From DASVDE01 sp963740065 (lineage in GTDB: Bacteria; Actinomycetota; Thermoleophilia; Solirubrobacterales; 70-9), in NCBI GenBank assembly GCA_963740065.1, contig CAVUCS010000001.1, positions 1 through 64,000 of the forward strand: DNA of 64,000 nt. The letters run 5' to 3'. The translations under genes were made by a program, and so were the position numbers. The notes below the pieces were generated by a model. It worked only from the letters and a program-made list of their open reading frames with translations, had not been told where the DNA came from and searched no databases. This document shows positions 44,035 to 52,051 of this stretch, in pieces. How positions within the stretch are numbered: position 1 is the first letter of the stretch; each line of letters starts with the position of its first letter.

Positions 44035-46613
44035 GTGGTGATCGGCTTCGGCGCCTACCTCCTCAGCGCCGCGGCGCTCGTCGCGGTCGTCCTCTCCCTG
44101 GGCTTCAGCGCCTACCGCCTGCGCCGCCGGCTGCTCCCGACCTGGGAGGGCGCCCCCGCCCGCCTGGTCGAATCCATCGTCGGCATCGCCCTCCTGATCT
44201 GGCTCTCCGAGATCCTCGGCACCTTCAATCTCTTCTACGCCTGGTCTCTCGTCAGCTGTTCTCTCTTGCTGGCGACGCTTGTCTTCTGGCAGGTGAGAGC
44301 CGGTGGGACCGAGGCTTTGGGCGCTTCACCCGCGGGTGGCAGGGGGGAGGGGGGTCGAGGACGACCCCGCCCGCAGCGCCCCCCTCCCCCCCTGACAGGA
44401 CCCGCGGCGGAGCGCTCTCGTCCCTCTGCCCGGAGCAGCGCGCAGGGCAAGGAGGGCGCCCCCCGACGACAGGACCCGCTGGCTTGGGCCTCTCATCCCT
44501 GGTCGCGTTGGCTGTCGTCGCCCTCGTCTTCGCCCATTGGGGCCTGACGACCGCGGATGCCCTTGATCGAGGGATCTTTAACTTCGACTCCCTCTGGTAC
44601 CACATGCCTTTCGCGGTGGACATGGTGCAGAGCCATTCCGTTACCGGGTTGCACTACACGGACACGGTTTTCACGAATTGGTTCTACCCGCAGAACTCTG
44701 AGCTGATTCACGCAGCGGGGATCCTGCTCACGCAGCGGGACACGTTGTCTCTCTTCATCAACTTCGGCTTCCTTGGACTCGCTTTTCTAGCCGCCTGGTG
44801 TATCGGAAGGCCGTATGGGCGGGGGCATCTCAGCGTGGTCGCCGTGGCGATCGTGCTCGAGTGCCACACGTTGGTGGTGCGGGAGCCTGGGGCCGCCAAG
44901 AACGATCTGGTCGCGGCGGCTCTCTTGCTTGCCGCTGTTGCGATCCTCGTCAACGCTTGGGTTGCCGGTCGTCGTTCCGGAGACAAAAAGTTGCCGGCCG
45001 ACGACCAAAAGCAGCAGGTGAGGGGGGTGCTGCCCGTGGGATGGCCCCTTGCGGCCGCGGGACTGGCGGTTGGCTTAGCCGCCGGCACCAAGTTCACGGT
45101 GATGGCGATGGCGGCGGCGCTGAGCCTCGCCGTGATCGTCTTGACGCCGGCTGGGCGGCGCTGGGCGGCCGCGGGATGGTGGTTCCTGCCGGCGCTCGCG
45201 GGCGGGGGGTTCTGGTACCTGCGCAACCTGATCGCGATCGGCAACCCGATGCCCCAGCTGGAGAGCATCGGCCCGATTTCCTTGCCTCACCCTGAGCGCC
45301 TTCAGACGGCCCGCCCAGACTTCTCCGTCGCCCACTACGCGACCGACACCGGCGTCTGGCGTGACTACTTTGGCCCCGGCCTCGACCACGCCTTCGGAAC
45401 GCTCTGGCCGCTGGTCATCGGCGCCGCGATCCTCGGCGCCCTGCTTGCCATCTTCCGCCCCCCAACCCCCTACACAGCCTCTGGTGAAACGCAAAAGAGG
45501 GCAAATAGACGCTTTTTGCGTTTCACCGGGGATCGGGTCGTGCGCTCGATGGGGGGAGTCGCCCTTTTCGGCATGTTCGCCTACCTCTTCACGCCGCTCA
45601 GCGCCGCCGGCGCCGAAGGCGCTCCAGTCGCCTTCGCGATCAACCTCCGCTTCGCAATCCCAGCCCTGCTCATCGGCCTGGCCTTGCTGCCGCTGGCGTT
45701 GCCCGGAACCTCCTCCCCCCCTGACAGGACCCGTGGCCGGAGCGCCTGGTCCTGGTCTCTCTTGGGCGTCCTCCTCTTGATCCTGGTCATCACCAACCGC
45801 TCCGACGCCGTGCTCCGCGACCCCGACCGCTTATTCGGCTGGATACTCGCCGCCCTGCTCGTTCTCATCCCTGTAGGAATTGCTTGGGGCTACGCCGTGT
45901 CCAACCGACCCCCTCCGGCGGGTGGCGGGGTAGGGGGAACCACCCCTGAGGACGCTTTAGCTACCGGAAGGGGTGGTGGGTCCCCTACCGCGACAGGACC
46001 CGCCGGCCGGCAACGTTGGGCCCTTGTCGTCGCTGTGTCTGCCCTAGTCCTCGCGGTTCTCGCCATCGGCTACCCGCTCCAACGCCACTACCTCGACCAC
46101 CGCTTCGCCAATGAGTCCGCGGACACCAGCATCCCCGGGATGGACCTCGACTCCGCCTATCGCTGGGCGCGTGGCATTGAGGACGCCCGCATCGGTCTCG
46201 CCGGTACGACTGCCGGCTTCCTCCAGTACGGCTTCTACGGGACTGACCTCTCCAACGAGGTCCGCTACCTCGGCGCCAAAGGTCCGGATGGCGCCTTCAA
46301 CGCGATCCCCGACTGCCGCTCATTCCGCGCCGCCGTCAACGCCGCCGACCTCGACTACCTGGTCACGGCTCCCTTCCTCAACTTCATCCACACCGGCGCG
46401 CCGATTCGCTCGCCCGAAGCCGGCTGGCTGCGAGGCGACCCCGCTGTCACCCCGATCCTCCCGCGTTCCACTGTTCCTTTGTCGCCCTATGTGGAGCAAA
46501 GGAACAGGGCAGCGGGAGTCACCGTATGGCGCGTACGCGGGCACCTCGATCCGAGCGCCTGCGGCCCGGCCAACGCTCCCCTGCGTCGCATCCCCGACGC
46601 TCCGGCGTCGTAG
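44035..46613 (+). CDS. GT-C/PMT-like membrane glycosyltransferase carrying at least four palindromic elements; frame broken by one
   Basis: A large polytopic protein. Codons from GTG 44035 give TM segments (FGAYLLSAAALVAVVLSLGF, LVESIVGIALLIWLSEILG). After a frame change come LVALAVVALVFAHWG and the acidic loop IFNFDSLWYHMPFAVDMVQS typical of GT-C enzymes, then many TM helices and a periplasmic C-terminal domain. A 149-bp GC-rich block (44333-44481) separates the two frames. Its length is 2 mod 3, and removing it rejoins ALGASP to AGLGLSSLVAL. Further elements are at 45483 (B), 45711 (C fragment), 45919 (C, 84 bp, 28 codons) and 46465 (G). The sugar donor and acceptor are unknown. Confidence 0.8.
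44333..44481 (+). repeat. Family C composite element disrupting the glycosyltransferase frame
   Basis: Starts CGGGTGGCAGGGGGGAGGGG. A first ending GACAGGACCCG occurs at 44404 (72 bp) and a second at 44481 (149 bp), preceded by GCCCCCCGAC, suggesting a nested or duplicated right half. Excision of 149 bp restores the host frame. Confidence 0.7.
45483..45527 (+). repeat. Family B 45-bp palindrome inside the glycosyltransferase gene
   Basis: GGTGAAACGCAAAAG and TTTTTGCGTTTCACC arms; 15 codons, in frame (encodes SGETQKRANRRFLRFTG). Confidence 0.85.
45711..45733 (+). repeat. Family C right-half fragment inside the glycosyltransferase gene
   Basis: CCTCCCCCCCTGACAGGACC plus CG matches the right half of the 624 and 44333 copies. 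No left half is present. Confidence 0.55.
45919..46002 (+). repeat. Family C element inside the glycosyltransferase gene (84 bp, in frame)
   Basis: CGGGTGGCGGGGTAGGGGGA at the left and CCCCTACCGCGACAGGACCCG-type right end (TACCGCGACAGGACCCG). Inner GGAACCACCCC and GGGGTGGTGGG pair. 84 bp is 28 codons; it encodes a Gly/Pro/Thr-rich loop between TM segments. Confidence 0.75.
46465..46516 (+). repeat. Family G palindrome inside the glycosyltransferase gene
   Basis: TTCCACTGTTCCTTTG and CAAAGGAACAG arms around TCGCCCTATGTGGAG. It encodes VPLSPYVEQRN, against VPSSPYMEQRN in the acyl-CoA ligase copy. Confidence 0.85.
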
Positions 46614-46616
46614 TCT
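46611..46616 (+). promoter_or_regulatory. -10 box (TAGTCT) overlapping a stop codon
   Basis: The TAG is the glycosyltransferase stop codon and also begins TAGTCT, which is 7 nt from the GTG at 46624. Confidence 0.5.
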
Positions 46617-46623
46617 GAGTCGG

Positions 46624-46947
46624 GTGAGCTATCCGGTCGAGAACGCGCTCTTCCAGTGGGAGGAGGGATGGCGGTCCCTGCAGGCGATCGACGACCCGCA
46701 GGCTCGTCGCGCCGCCGACCGCATCATTGACGCCGTACGCGAGGAGCTGCGACGGCGGATCGGGCCGACCTTCACCGCGGCCGAGCTAGCCGACCTCTAC
46801 GCGAGGGGCACGGACTGGTGCCAACAGGTCGCGACCGACGTCGCTCCTGGGATGGAGGCAGACCCGCAGTCCCTCGCCAATGCTGCCTTCTGGCTCTATC
46901 TACGAGGCGCCCGCGACTTCGCGGGCGGCCGCCGGCTAATCGTCTGA
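46624..46947 (+). CDS. Conserved-looking protein of unknown function
   Basis: 107 residues from a GTG (MSYPVENALFQWEEGWRSLQ). Mostly helical by composition, with Trp/Arg-rich first half and a C-terminal ANAAFWLYLRGARDFAGGRRLIV. No signal peptide or TM segment. The leaderless promoter overlapping the previous stop fixes the start. Its 3' end overlaps the convergent Arg/Glu-rich gene by 12 bp. I do not recognise a family. Confidence 0.65.
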   Translation: MSYPVENALFQWEEGWRSLQAIDDPQARRAADRIIDAVREELRRRIGPTFTAAELADLYARGTDWCQQVATDVAPGMEADPQSLANAAFWLYLRGARDFAGGRRLIV

Positions 46948-47583
46948 GCCGGACTCGGCGTTGCCGCCGGGTGCGCCCGGGCGGCGGATCACTATCTGGT
47001 CGGGATCGATCCGGACCGTGACCTCGCTCTTGCCCGCCCAGTGCTGGGCGTAGACCGGGTTGTCCTTGACCGTGGGATCGAGCCAGAGGCCGTAGCCGTC
47101 GCGCTCGCCATGGTCGAAAGTCGCTTCGTACTCGGGCCGTCTGCGCCCGCGGCCCCCGCGCCGCCCCCGGCGCCGTCTACGTCTCGGGCGGTCCTCGCCA
47201 CTACCTTCGGCGGGTCTGCGGTCCCGAGGCTGGCGTCCGGCTCCCTCGCGCGGTCTGCGACGAGGTCGCGCTCTGGGCTTGTCCTCCTCGGCCTCTTCCT
47301 CTTCTTCCTCATCCAGCTCTTCAGCCTCGTCGACGTCCTCCTCGGGCTCCTCTTCTTCCTCCTCGGCGGCCGCTGCCTCGATCTCCGCCTCGATCTCGTC
47401 GCGGAGGTCGATCTCGCCCGAGCCCGTGTCCTCCTCGTCGGCGTTGAGGTCATGCTGGTTGCGGAACTCACGCAGCTCGGAGGCGCTCACCTCGAGCTGG
47501 TGGGCGATCCAGGCGTCGGTCCGCCCCTGGCGGACCCAGGCGCGGATCTGGTTGAGCTGCGGCTTCAGGGAGCGTCGGGCCAT
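46936..47583 (-). CDS. Low-complexity acidic/basic protein with N-terminal HTH-like segment, unknown function
   Basis: 215 residues. An N-terminal segment LNQIRAWVRQGRTDAWIAHQLEVSASELREFRNQHD reads like a small helix-turn-helix. It is followed by an acidic block (EEEEEEPEEDVDEAEELDEE), then an Arg-rich block (RPRRRRRRGRRGGRGRRR), then a folded-looking end (YGLWLDPTVKDNPVYAQHWAGKSEVTVRIDPDQIVIRRP). The opposite charges suggest nucleic-acid binding or a scaffold. TAGACT lies 9 nt before the ATG on the minus strand (47593-47598), so it is probably leaderless. Confidence 0.7.
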   Translation of the reverse strand: MARRSLKPQLNQIRAWVRQGRTDAWIAHQLEVSASELREFRNQHDLNADEEDTGSGEIDLRDEIEAEIEAAAAEEEEEEPEEDVDEAEELDEEEEEEAEEDKPRARPRRRPREGAGRQPRDRRPAEGSGEDRPRRRRRRGRRGGRGRRRPEYEATFDHGERDGYGLWLDPTVKDNPVYAQHWAGKSEVTVRIDPDQIVIRRPGAPGGNAESGSDD

Positions 47584-47624
47584 CGGCGGGCGAGTCTATT
47601 CAACGGCGGCGGTTGAGCGCCGGC

Positions 47625-47864
47625 TCAGCCCATCACGAAGGCGAGCGCCTCGAACATCGAGACGACGACCACGATGACGGTCACGGTCAGGCAGACGGCG
47701 AGGATGCTGAACCGCACTTTCCCCTGCTGCTCCGTGCGGTCGATGCGGCGAGCGCGCGAGCGGTTCGCGGCACGGCGCCGCAACTGCTCGCGGCGATGGC
47801 GTTCGAGCAGCGCCTCCTGTTCGAAGGCGTTCTCGAACTGGGAGATGCTTTGGCGCATTCGCAT
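47625..47864 (-). CDS. Small tail-anchored membrane protein, unknown function
   Basis: 79 residues (MRMRQSISQFENAFEQEALL...). The N-terminal half is a charged helix (RRREQLRRRAANRSRARRIDRTEQQ-like); a single C-terminal TM helix (FSILAVCLTVTVIVVVVSMF) follows. ATG at 47864, with ATG 47858 as an alternative. It is codirectional with the Arg/Glu-rich gene, 41 bp upstream of it. Upstream lies a family B palindrome. Confidence 0.65.
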   Translation of the reverse strand: MRMRQSISQFENAFEQEALLERHRREQLRRRAANRSRARRIDRTEQQGKVRFSILAVCLTVTVIVVVVSMFEALAFVMG

Positions 47865-47955
47865 AGTTCGGTGACCCAATAGGGCCGCGGCGGACCGTAG
47901 CAAAGCCGCGCGAAACGACGCACTGACGAAAGTGTTGATTCGCACGAACGACGAA

Positions 47956-48000
47956 GGTGAAACGCAAAAGGCACCTATTTGGTGTCGTATGCGTTTCACC
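47956..48000 (-). repeat. Family B 45-bp palindrome
   Basis: GGTGAAACGCA and TGCGTTTCACC outer arms, inner CACCTATTTGGTG. It lies between the SNase stop and the small membrane protein start. Confidence 0.85.
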
Positions 48001-48008
48001 GGCCGCGG

Positions 48009-48536
48009 TTAGGGAGAACAGACGCCCCAGAGGCCCCGCCCGGCGCGCGCGGCGCCCAGCTCCAACCGCCGGAAGAGCGGCGCGTAGCGGTCATTGGGAG
48101 GGATCGTCAGCGATCGCGCCAGCCCTCGCCGCACCAGCGCGGCGTTGACGAAGCGCCGCCCGAGGTGGACGTAGGCGAGCAGCCGTCCGTAGATGTCGCG
48201 TCGCTCGACCCCGAAGTCGAGCCGCACTCGCCGTCCCTCGACCAAGCGGTGGTTGAAGGCCGACGCCTGAGGCCCGAAGCACTGCACCGGCGTCCCCGGC
48301 TTCACCGTCTCCGGCGTGTCGACCCCGATGTAGCGGATGTCCTCCACTCGGTCGCCGATTCGCACCTCAATCGTGTCCCCGTCCACCGCCCGCACGACGA
48401 AGGCGTCGGCGCTTGCGGGCACGCTCTCACCGCCGCCCACCAGCGAGCCGAAGTCCGGCCGCCCAATGACCAGCGCGGCGAGCACCAGCAGCACGACGCT
48501 GCCGACCTCTCCGCGCCTCCAAGCCGTCCATCTCAC
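48009..48536 (-). CDS. Thermonuclease (staphylococcal nuclease-like) family protein
   Basis: 175 residues. An N-terminal membrane anchor or signal (VGSVVLLVLAALVIG) precedes an SNase OB-fold: FVVRAVDGDTIEVRIGD, IRYIGVDTPET (Ca and Arg/Asp/Glu active-site segment) and RRDIYGRLLAYVHLG (second catalytic Arg). It ends GLWGVCSP, typical of secreted actinobacterial members. Likely an extracytoplasmic Ca-dependent nuclease. It reads away from the aldolase gene at 48588-49508, which is codirectional and 51 bp upstream. Confidence 0.9.
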   Translation of the reverse strand: MRWTAWRRGEVGSVVLLVLAALVIGRPDFGSLVGGGESVPASADAFVVRAVDGDTIEVRIGDRVEDIRYIGVDTPETVKPGTPVQCFGPQASAFNHRLVEGRRVRLDFGVERRDIYGRLLAYVHLGRRFVNAALVRRGLARSLTIPPNDRYAPLFRRLELGAARAGRGLWGVCSP

Positions 48537-48587
48537 CCCCGTTCAAGACGGAGGCAGCACACTTTCTCCCCCGGGGGCTTTCGTCGC

Positions 48588-49508
48588 TTACGGCGTGCGG
48601 CGCACGTTGGAGAGCAACGTCTCCTTGATCTGACCGATGATCTCCAGCGCGTCGTTCCACTCGCGCTGCCAGACGTTGCGGCCGAAGATCACCCCGGAGC
48701 CACCCGCCTCCATAATCGAGCGGGTGTGGGAGAGGACGGTCTCGTCGTCGACCTTGGAGCCACCGGAGAGCACCACCAGCGCCCGCCCGGCGGACTCGAC
48801 GCAATGGCGGATCGCCTCCTCCTGGCTGACGTTCATCTCGTTGTAGGGAGGCTGGGCGTCTTTGTCCTTCGCCGGGTCGATCTTCGGCATGTTGAGCTTG
48901 ACCACGTCGGCGCCCATCTCCATCGCCATCCGCGCCGCGTAGTCGATCGCATAGAAGGAGCCGGCGCCGCCCTTGGCGTCGATCGCCTCGCCGCGCGGGT
49001 AAGACCAGACCACCAGCGGCATGCCGAAGCGGTCGCAGTCCTGGCGCACCTGACGCAGCTGGGCGAGGTCCTCGTCCTGGCGCGGCGAGCCGACGTAGAG
49101 CGTGTAGCCGACGGCGTCGGCGCCGAGTCGCACCGCGTCCTCGACGCTCGCGTTGCAGGAGGAGAAGGCCTTCGCCGAGGAGGGGATGTCGGTCTTGCCG
49201 TTGACCTTGAGGATCAGCGGCACCCGGCCGGCGTAGTCGGGGTAGTACTTCTCCGCCATCCCGATCTGGCAGGCGAGCGCCGAGTAGCCGGCCTCGGCGG
49301 CGAGCCGGAATTGGTAGTCGGGATCCTTGGAGTCCGGGTTGGGGAAGAAGTCCCGCGGGCCGTGCTCGATGCCCTGGTCGATCGGCAGCAGCATCAGCGT
49401 TCCGTTGCCGGGGCCGAACTCGAACAGCAGCCGGTGCAGGCGGGCTCGTTTGCCGGCGGGCAGGGCGGCCAGCAGCGACTTCTGCTCGGTCAGACTCTTG
49501 ACTTCCAC
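48588..49508 (-). CDS. Class I fructose-bisphosphate aldolase (DhnA/archaeal type)
   Basis: 306 residues. LLPIDQGIEHGPRDFFPNP, AEKYYPDYAGRVPLILKVNGKT, YTLYVGSPRQDEDLAQ, VVWSYPRGEAID, the Schiff-base Lys region ADVVKLNMPKIDPAK and LVVLSGGSKVDDE match the DhnA-type class I aldolases. It interconverts fructose 1,6-bisphosphate and triose phosphates, which fits enolase nearby. GTG start at 49508 with GAGGAGGAAA about 8 nt upstream, one of few genes here with a clear ribosome-binding site. Confidence 0.92.
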   Translation of the reverse strand: MEVKSLTEQKSLLAALPAGKRARLHRLLFEFGPGNGTLMLLPIDQGIEHGPRDFFPNPDSKDPDYQFRLAAEAGYSALACQIGMAEKYYPDYAGRVPLILKVNGKTDIPSSAKAFSSCNASVEDAVRLGADAVGYTLYVGSPRQDEDLAQLRQVRQDCDRFGMPLVVWSYPRGEAIDAKGGAGSFYAIDYAARMAMEMGADVVKLNMPKIDPAKDKDAQPPYNEMNVSQEEAIRHCVESAGRALVVLSGGSKVDDETVLSHTRSIMEAGGSGVIFGRNVWQREWNDALEIIGQIKETLLSNVRRTP

Positions 49509-49576
49509 GCGGTTTCCTCCTCGGAGACGGGTTCGGCCCGCAGTATGCCACCGCGGGGGGTTATCCTCGACATACC

Positions 49577-50344
49577 GTGAGCGAGACCGAGCTCAGCGTC
49601 ATTTGCAAGAACTGCGGCTCCGAGGTCAGCCCCTACGTCACCGAGTGCCCCTATTGCGGGACGCGGTTGCGCAAGCGGGCGCCGAAGCTCGAGCGCCGCG
49701 GCGACTCGCTGGAGGCGAAGGTCGCGCGCCGGGTCAAGCGCCCGCGCCTGCGCCGCCGCGGCAGGGACGGAGCGAGCCTGCCCTTTCGTCCCTACGCGAC
49801 GCTGGCGGCGATCCTCGGCTCCGCCGCCCTGTTGATCGTGCAGAAGGCGAGCGGCGACCCCCTCTCCACCTTCGGCGGCCTGATCGTGCCGCTCGACGGT
49901 GAGTGGTGGCGCTTCCTCATCGCCCCCTTCGCCTACGTTGACGTCGGCTACCTCTTCGTCGTCGCGGTCGCCCTGGCGATCTTCGCGATCCCGCTCGAGC
50001 GGCGGCTGGGGAGCTTCGCCACCGCCGTGCTCCTCCTCGCCTGCGGCTCGCTCGGGATGCTGGCGGCCGCCGGGATCGCCAACGCCCAGGGGCATATCGA
50101 GGTGATCGCCGGCGGCAACGGGATGGCGCTCGGCGCCGTCGCCGCCTGGTTCGCGATTCGCCGCTCCGAAGCCCGCGGCGCGATCGACGAGGACTTCGAC
50201 GTCGTCGGCGTTGCGGTCGCCGCCGCGGTCCTGCTCGCCCTGCCGATCTTCGAGTCCACCGCCGACGTCTTCGCCGGCCTCGCCGGCGCGCTCGTCGGCG
50301 GCCTGGCCGGCATCGCCGCGGCCACCATGCGCCCCAGTCACTAA
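49577..50344 (+). CDS. Zinc-ribbon rhomboid-like membrane protein, probably proteolytically inactive
   Basis: 255 residues from a GTG. The N-terminal zinc ribbon VICKNCGSEVSPYVTECPYCGTRL is followed by a basic linker and about six TM segments. The rhomboid catalytic motif GxSG is replaced by GGNGMALGAV (no Ser), and the His position in the last helix reads AGLAGALVGG. It is therefore most likely a pseudorhomboid-type scaffold. TATCCT lies 9 nt before the GTG. It is codirectional with the MBL-fold gene 20 bp downstream. Confidence 0.78.
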   Translation: MSETELSVICKNCGSEVSPYVTECPYCGTRLRKRAPKLERRGDSLEAKVARRVKRPRLRRRGRDGASLPFRPYATLAAILGSAALLIVQKASGDPLSTFGGLIVPLDGEWWRFLIAPFAYVDVGYLFVVAVALAIFAIPLERRLGSFATAVLLLACGSLGMLAAAGIANAQGHIEVIAGGNGMALGAVAAWFAIRRSEARGAIDEDFDVVGVAVAAAVLLALPIFESTADVFAGLAGALVGGLAGIAAATMRPSH

Positions 50345-50364
50345 CCACAAGGAGAGACCGAACG

Positions 50365-51081
50365 ATGGAGATCCGCTTTCACGGCCACTCGTGCTTCGAG
50401 CTGAGCGAGGGAGACACCCGCCTGCTCGTCGATCCCTTCCTCAAGCCCAATAACCCGGCCGCGGTCGCGAGCGCCGAGGAGGTCGACGCGACTCACATCG
50501 CCATCACCCACGGCCACGTCGACCACATGGCCGACGCGGTCCCGGTCGCCCGCCGCACCGGCGCCGAGTGCGTCGCCATCGTCGAAATCGCCAACTGGCT
50601 GACCGAGCAGGGCGTCGAGACCGTCCACGACCCCAACCTCGGCGGCACCGTCCGCTTCGACTGGGGCTGGGTGAAGTTGGTCCCGGCCTGGCACACGAGC
50701 ACCATCGCCGGCTCCGCCGAGGCCCCCTACAGCCCAACTTTCGGCACCGTCACCGGCACGCCGGCCGGCCTCGTGATCTCGATCGGCGGCGTCACCGTCT
50801 ACCACGCCGGCGACACCTGCCTCTTCGGCGACATGAAGCTGATCGCCGAGCGCAACCCGATCGACGTCGCGATGCTGCCGATCGGCGGCCACTACACAAT
50901 GGACCGCCATGACGCGGTCGCCGCCGCGGAGATGATCGGCGCCGGGACCGTGTTTCCGATGCATCACGGGACTTTCCCCCCGATCGAGACCGACGCCGAG
51001 GCCTTCAAGTCCGAGGTCGAGTCCCAGACGTCATCCCAGGTCGTCCTCCTCTCGCCGGGCGAGTCCCATTCGATTGGCTGA
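50365..51081 (+). CDS. UPF0173-type metal-dependent hydrolase (metallo-beta-lactamase fold)
   Basis: 238 residues. MEIRFHGHSCFEL, LLVDPFLKPNNP, THGHVDHMADAV (HxHxDH metal motif), VYHAGDTCLFGDM and FPMHHGTFPPIE define the YtkL/UPF0173 family. These are Zn/Mn hydrolases of unknown substrate. A clear Shine-Dalgarno AAGGAGA lies about 9 nt upstream. It follows the rhomboid-like gene, likely in the same transcript. Confidence 0.93.
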   Translation: MEIRFHGHSCFELSEGDTRLLVDPFLKPNNPAAVASAEEVDATHIAITHGHVDHMADAVPVARRTGAECVAIVEIANWLTEQGVETVHDPNLGGTVRFDWGWVKLVPAWHTSTIAGSAEAPYSPTFGTVTGTPAGLVISIGGVTVYHAGDTCLFGDMKLIAERNPIDVAMLPIGGHYTMDRHDAVAAAEMIGAGTVFPMHHGTFPPIETDAEAFKSEVESQTSSQVVLLSPGESHSIG

Positions 51082-51097
51082 GCAGCCAGTCGAGTGC

Positions 51098-51103
51098 TAG
51101 GCT
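51098..51103 (+). promoter_or_regulatory. -10 box (TAGGCT) for the diiron protein gene
   Basis: TAGGCT, 8 nt spacer, ATG at 51112. It rejects the in-frame GTG at 51094, which lies upstream. Confidence 0.5.
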
Positions 51104-51111
51104 CGCCTGGA

Positions 51112-52038
51112 ATGGGGACCAGAGAGGTAAGCGGAGTTCAGTCACGCACCGAGCGCGCGGACTTCCAGGCCACGGCTGATCCCGCGCTGATCGAGGCCGC
51201 CGACACCACGGCCGACGTCAGACTCCTCACCTACGCGGAGCTGTACGCGCTCTGGGAGCGTCAGCAGTGGCAGACCCAGGAGCTTGACTTCACCCAGGAC
51301 CGCGAGGACTGGCACGAGCGGATCAGCAAAGAGGAGCGCTTCCAGCGCATGTACGGGCTGTCGTCCTTCTTCATCGGCGAGCAGAAAGTGGCCGAGGAGC
51401 TGGGGCCGATCATGCGCGCCGCGCCGACCGAGGACCAGAAAATCTTCCTCTGCACGCAGATCGCCGACGAGGCCCGCCATGTGCGCTTCTTCGAGCGCTT
51501 CTACCGCGAGGTCGGGGTGCTGGAGTCCGACGAGCTCTCCGAGATGTTGGAGCAGACCTCCACCCATCTGAACGCCAACTTCAGCCGGCTCTTCGACGAG
51601 ATGCTGAAGCAGCGCACCGACCGGCTCTCGGTCGAGCCCGAGGACACCGAGGCCCTGGTCGAGGCGATCACGATCTACCACATGGTGATCGAGGGAATGC
51701 TCGCCCTCACCGGACAGCACTTCATCATGGACTACAACGAGGAGCAGGGAACGCTGCCGGCTTTCGTCGAGGGGTTCGGCAAGGTCGCCCGCGACGAGCA
51801 CCGCCACGTCGCCTTCGGCTCCGTTTTTCTGCGTGACAAGGCGCGGGAGGACGACAGATACAAGGAGGCGATCCAGCGCGCTCTGCAGGAGACGCTGCCG
51901 ATCGCGGAAGGGGTCCTGTCACCGCCCTGGGCGCCGGAGGAGGAAGACGTCGAGCTGTTCGGCTACACGATCGCCGATACACGCGAGTTCGCCGGCCGCT
52001 GCCTGATGCGCCGCCTGAAAGTGATCGGCTTGCAGTAG
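51112..52038 (+). CDS. Ferritin-like diiron (R2-like) protein
   Basis: 308 residues. Four carboxylate/His ligand sites appear in order: FIGEQKVAEEL (near residue 90), ADEARHVRFF (ExxH, near 120), MVIEGMLAL (near 192) and RDEHRHVAFG (ExxH, near 230). This is the ribonucleotide-reductase R2 / R2-like oxidase superfamily. No partner NrdA-type gene is nearby, and it lacks the SCP2 domain of its paralogue at 10401-11688. An oxidase or oxygenase on lipids or small molecules is inferred. Convergent with the ECF sigma gene. Confidence 0.82.
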   Translation: MGTREVSGVQSRTERADFQATADPALIEAADTTADVRLLTYAELYALWERQQWQTQELDFTQDREDWHERISKEERFQRMYGLSSFFIGEQKVAEELGPIMRAAPTEDQKIFLCTQIADEARHVRFFERFYREVGVLESDELSEMLEQTSTHLNANFSRLFDEMLKQRTDRLSVEPEDTEALVEAITIYHMVIEGMLALTGQHFIMDYNEEQGTLPAFVEGFGKVARDEHRHVAFGSVFLRDKAREDDRYKEAIQRALQETLPIAEGVLSPPWAPEEEDVELFGYTIADTREFAGRCLMRRLKVIGLQ

Positions 52039-52051
52039 GGGCGGGGCCCGC

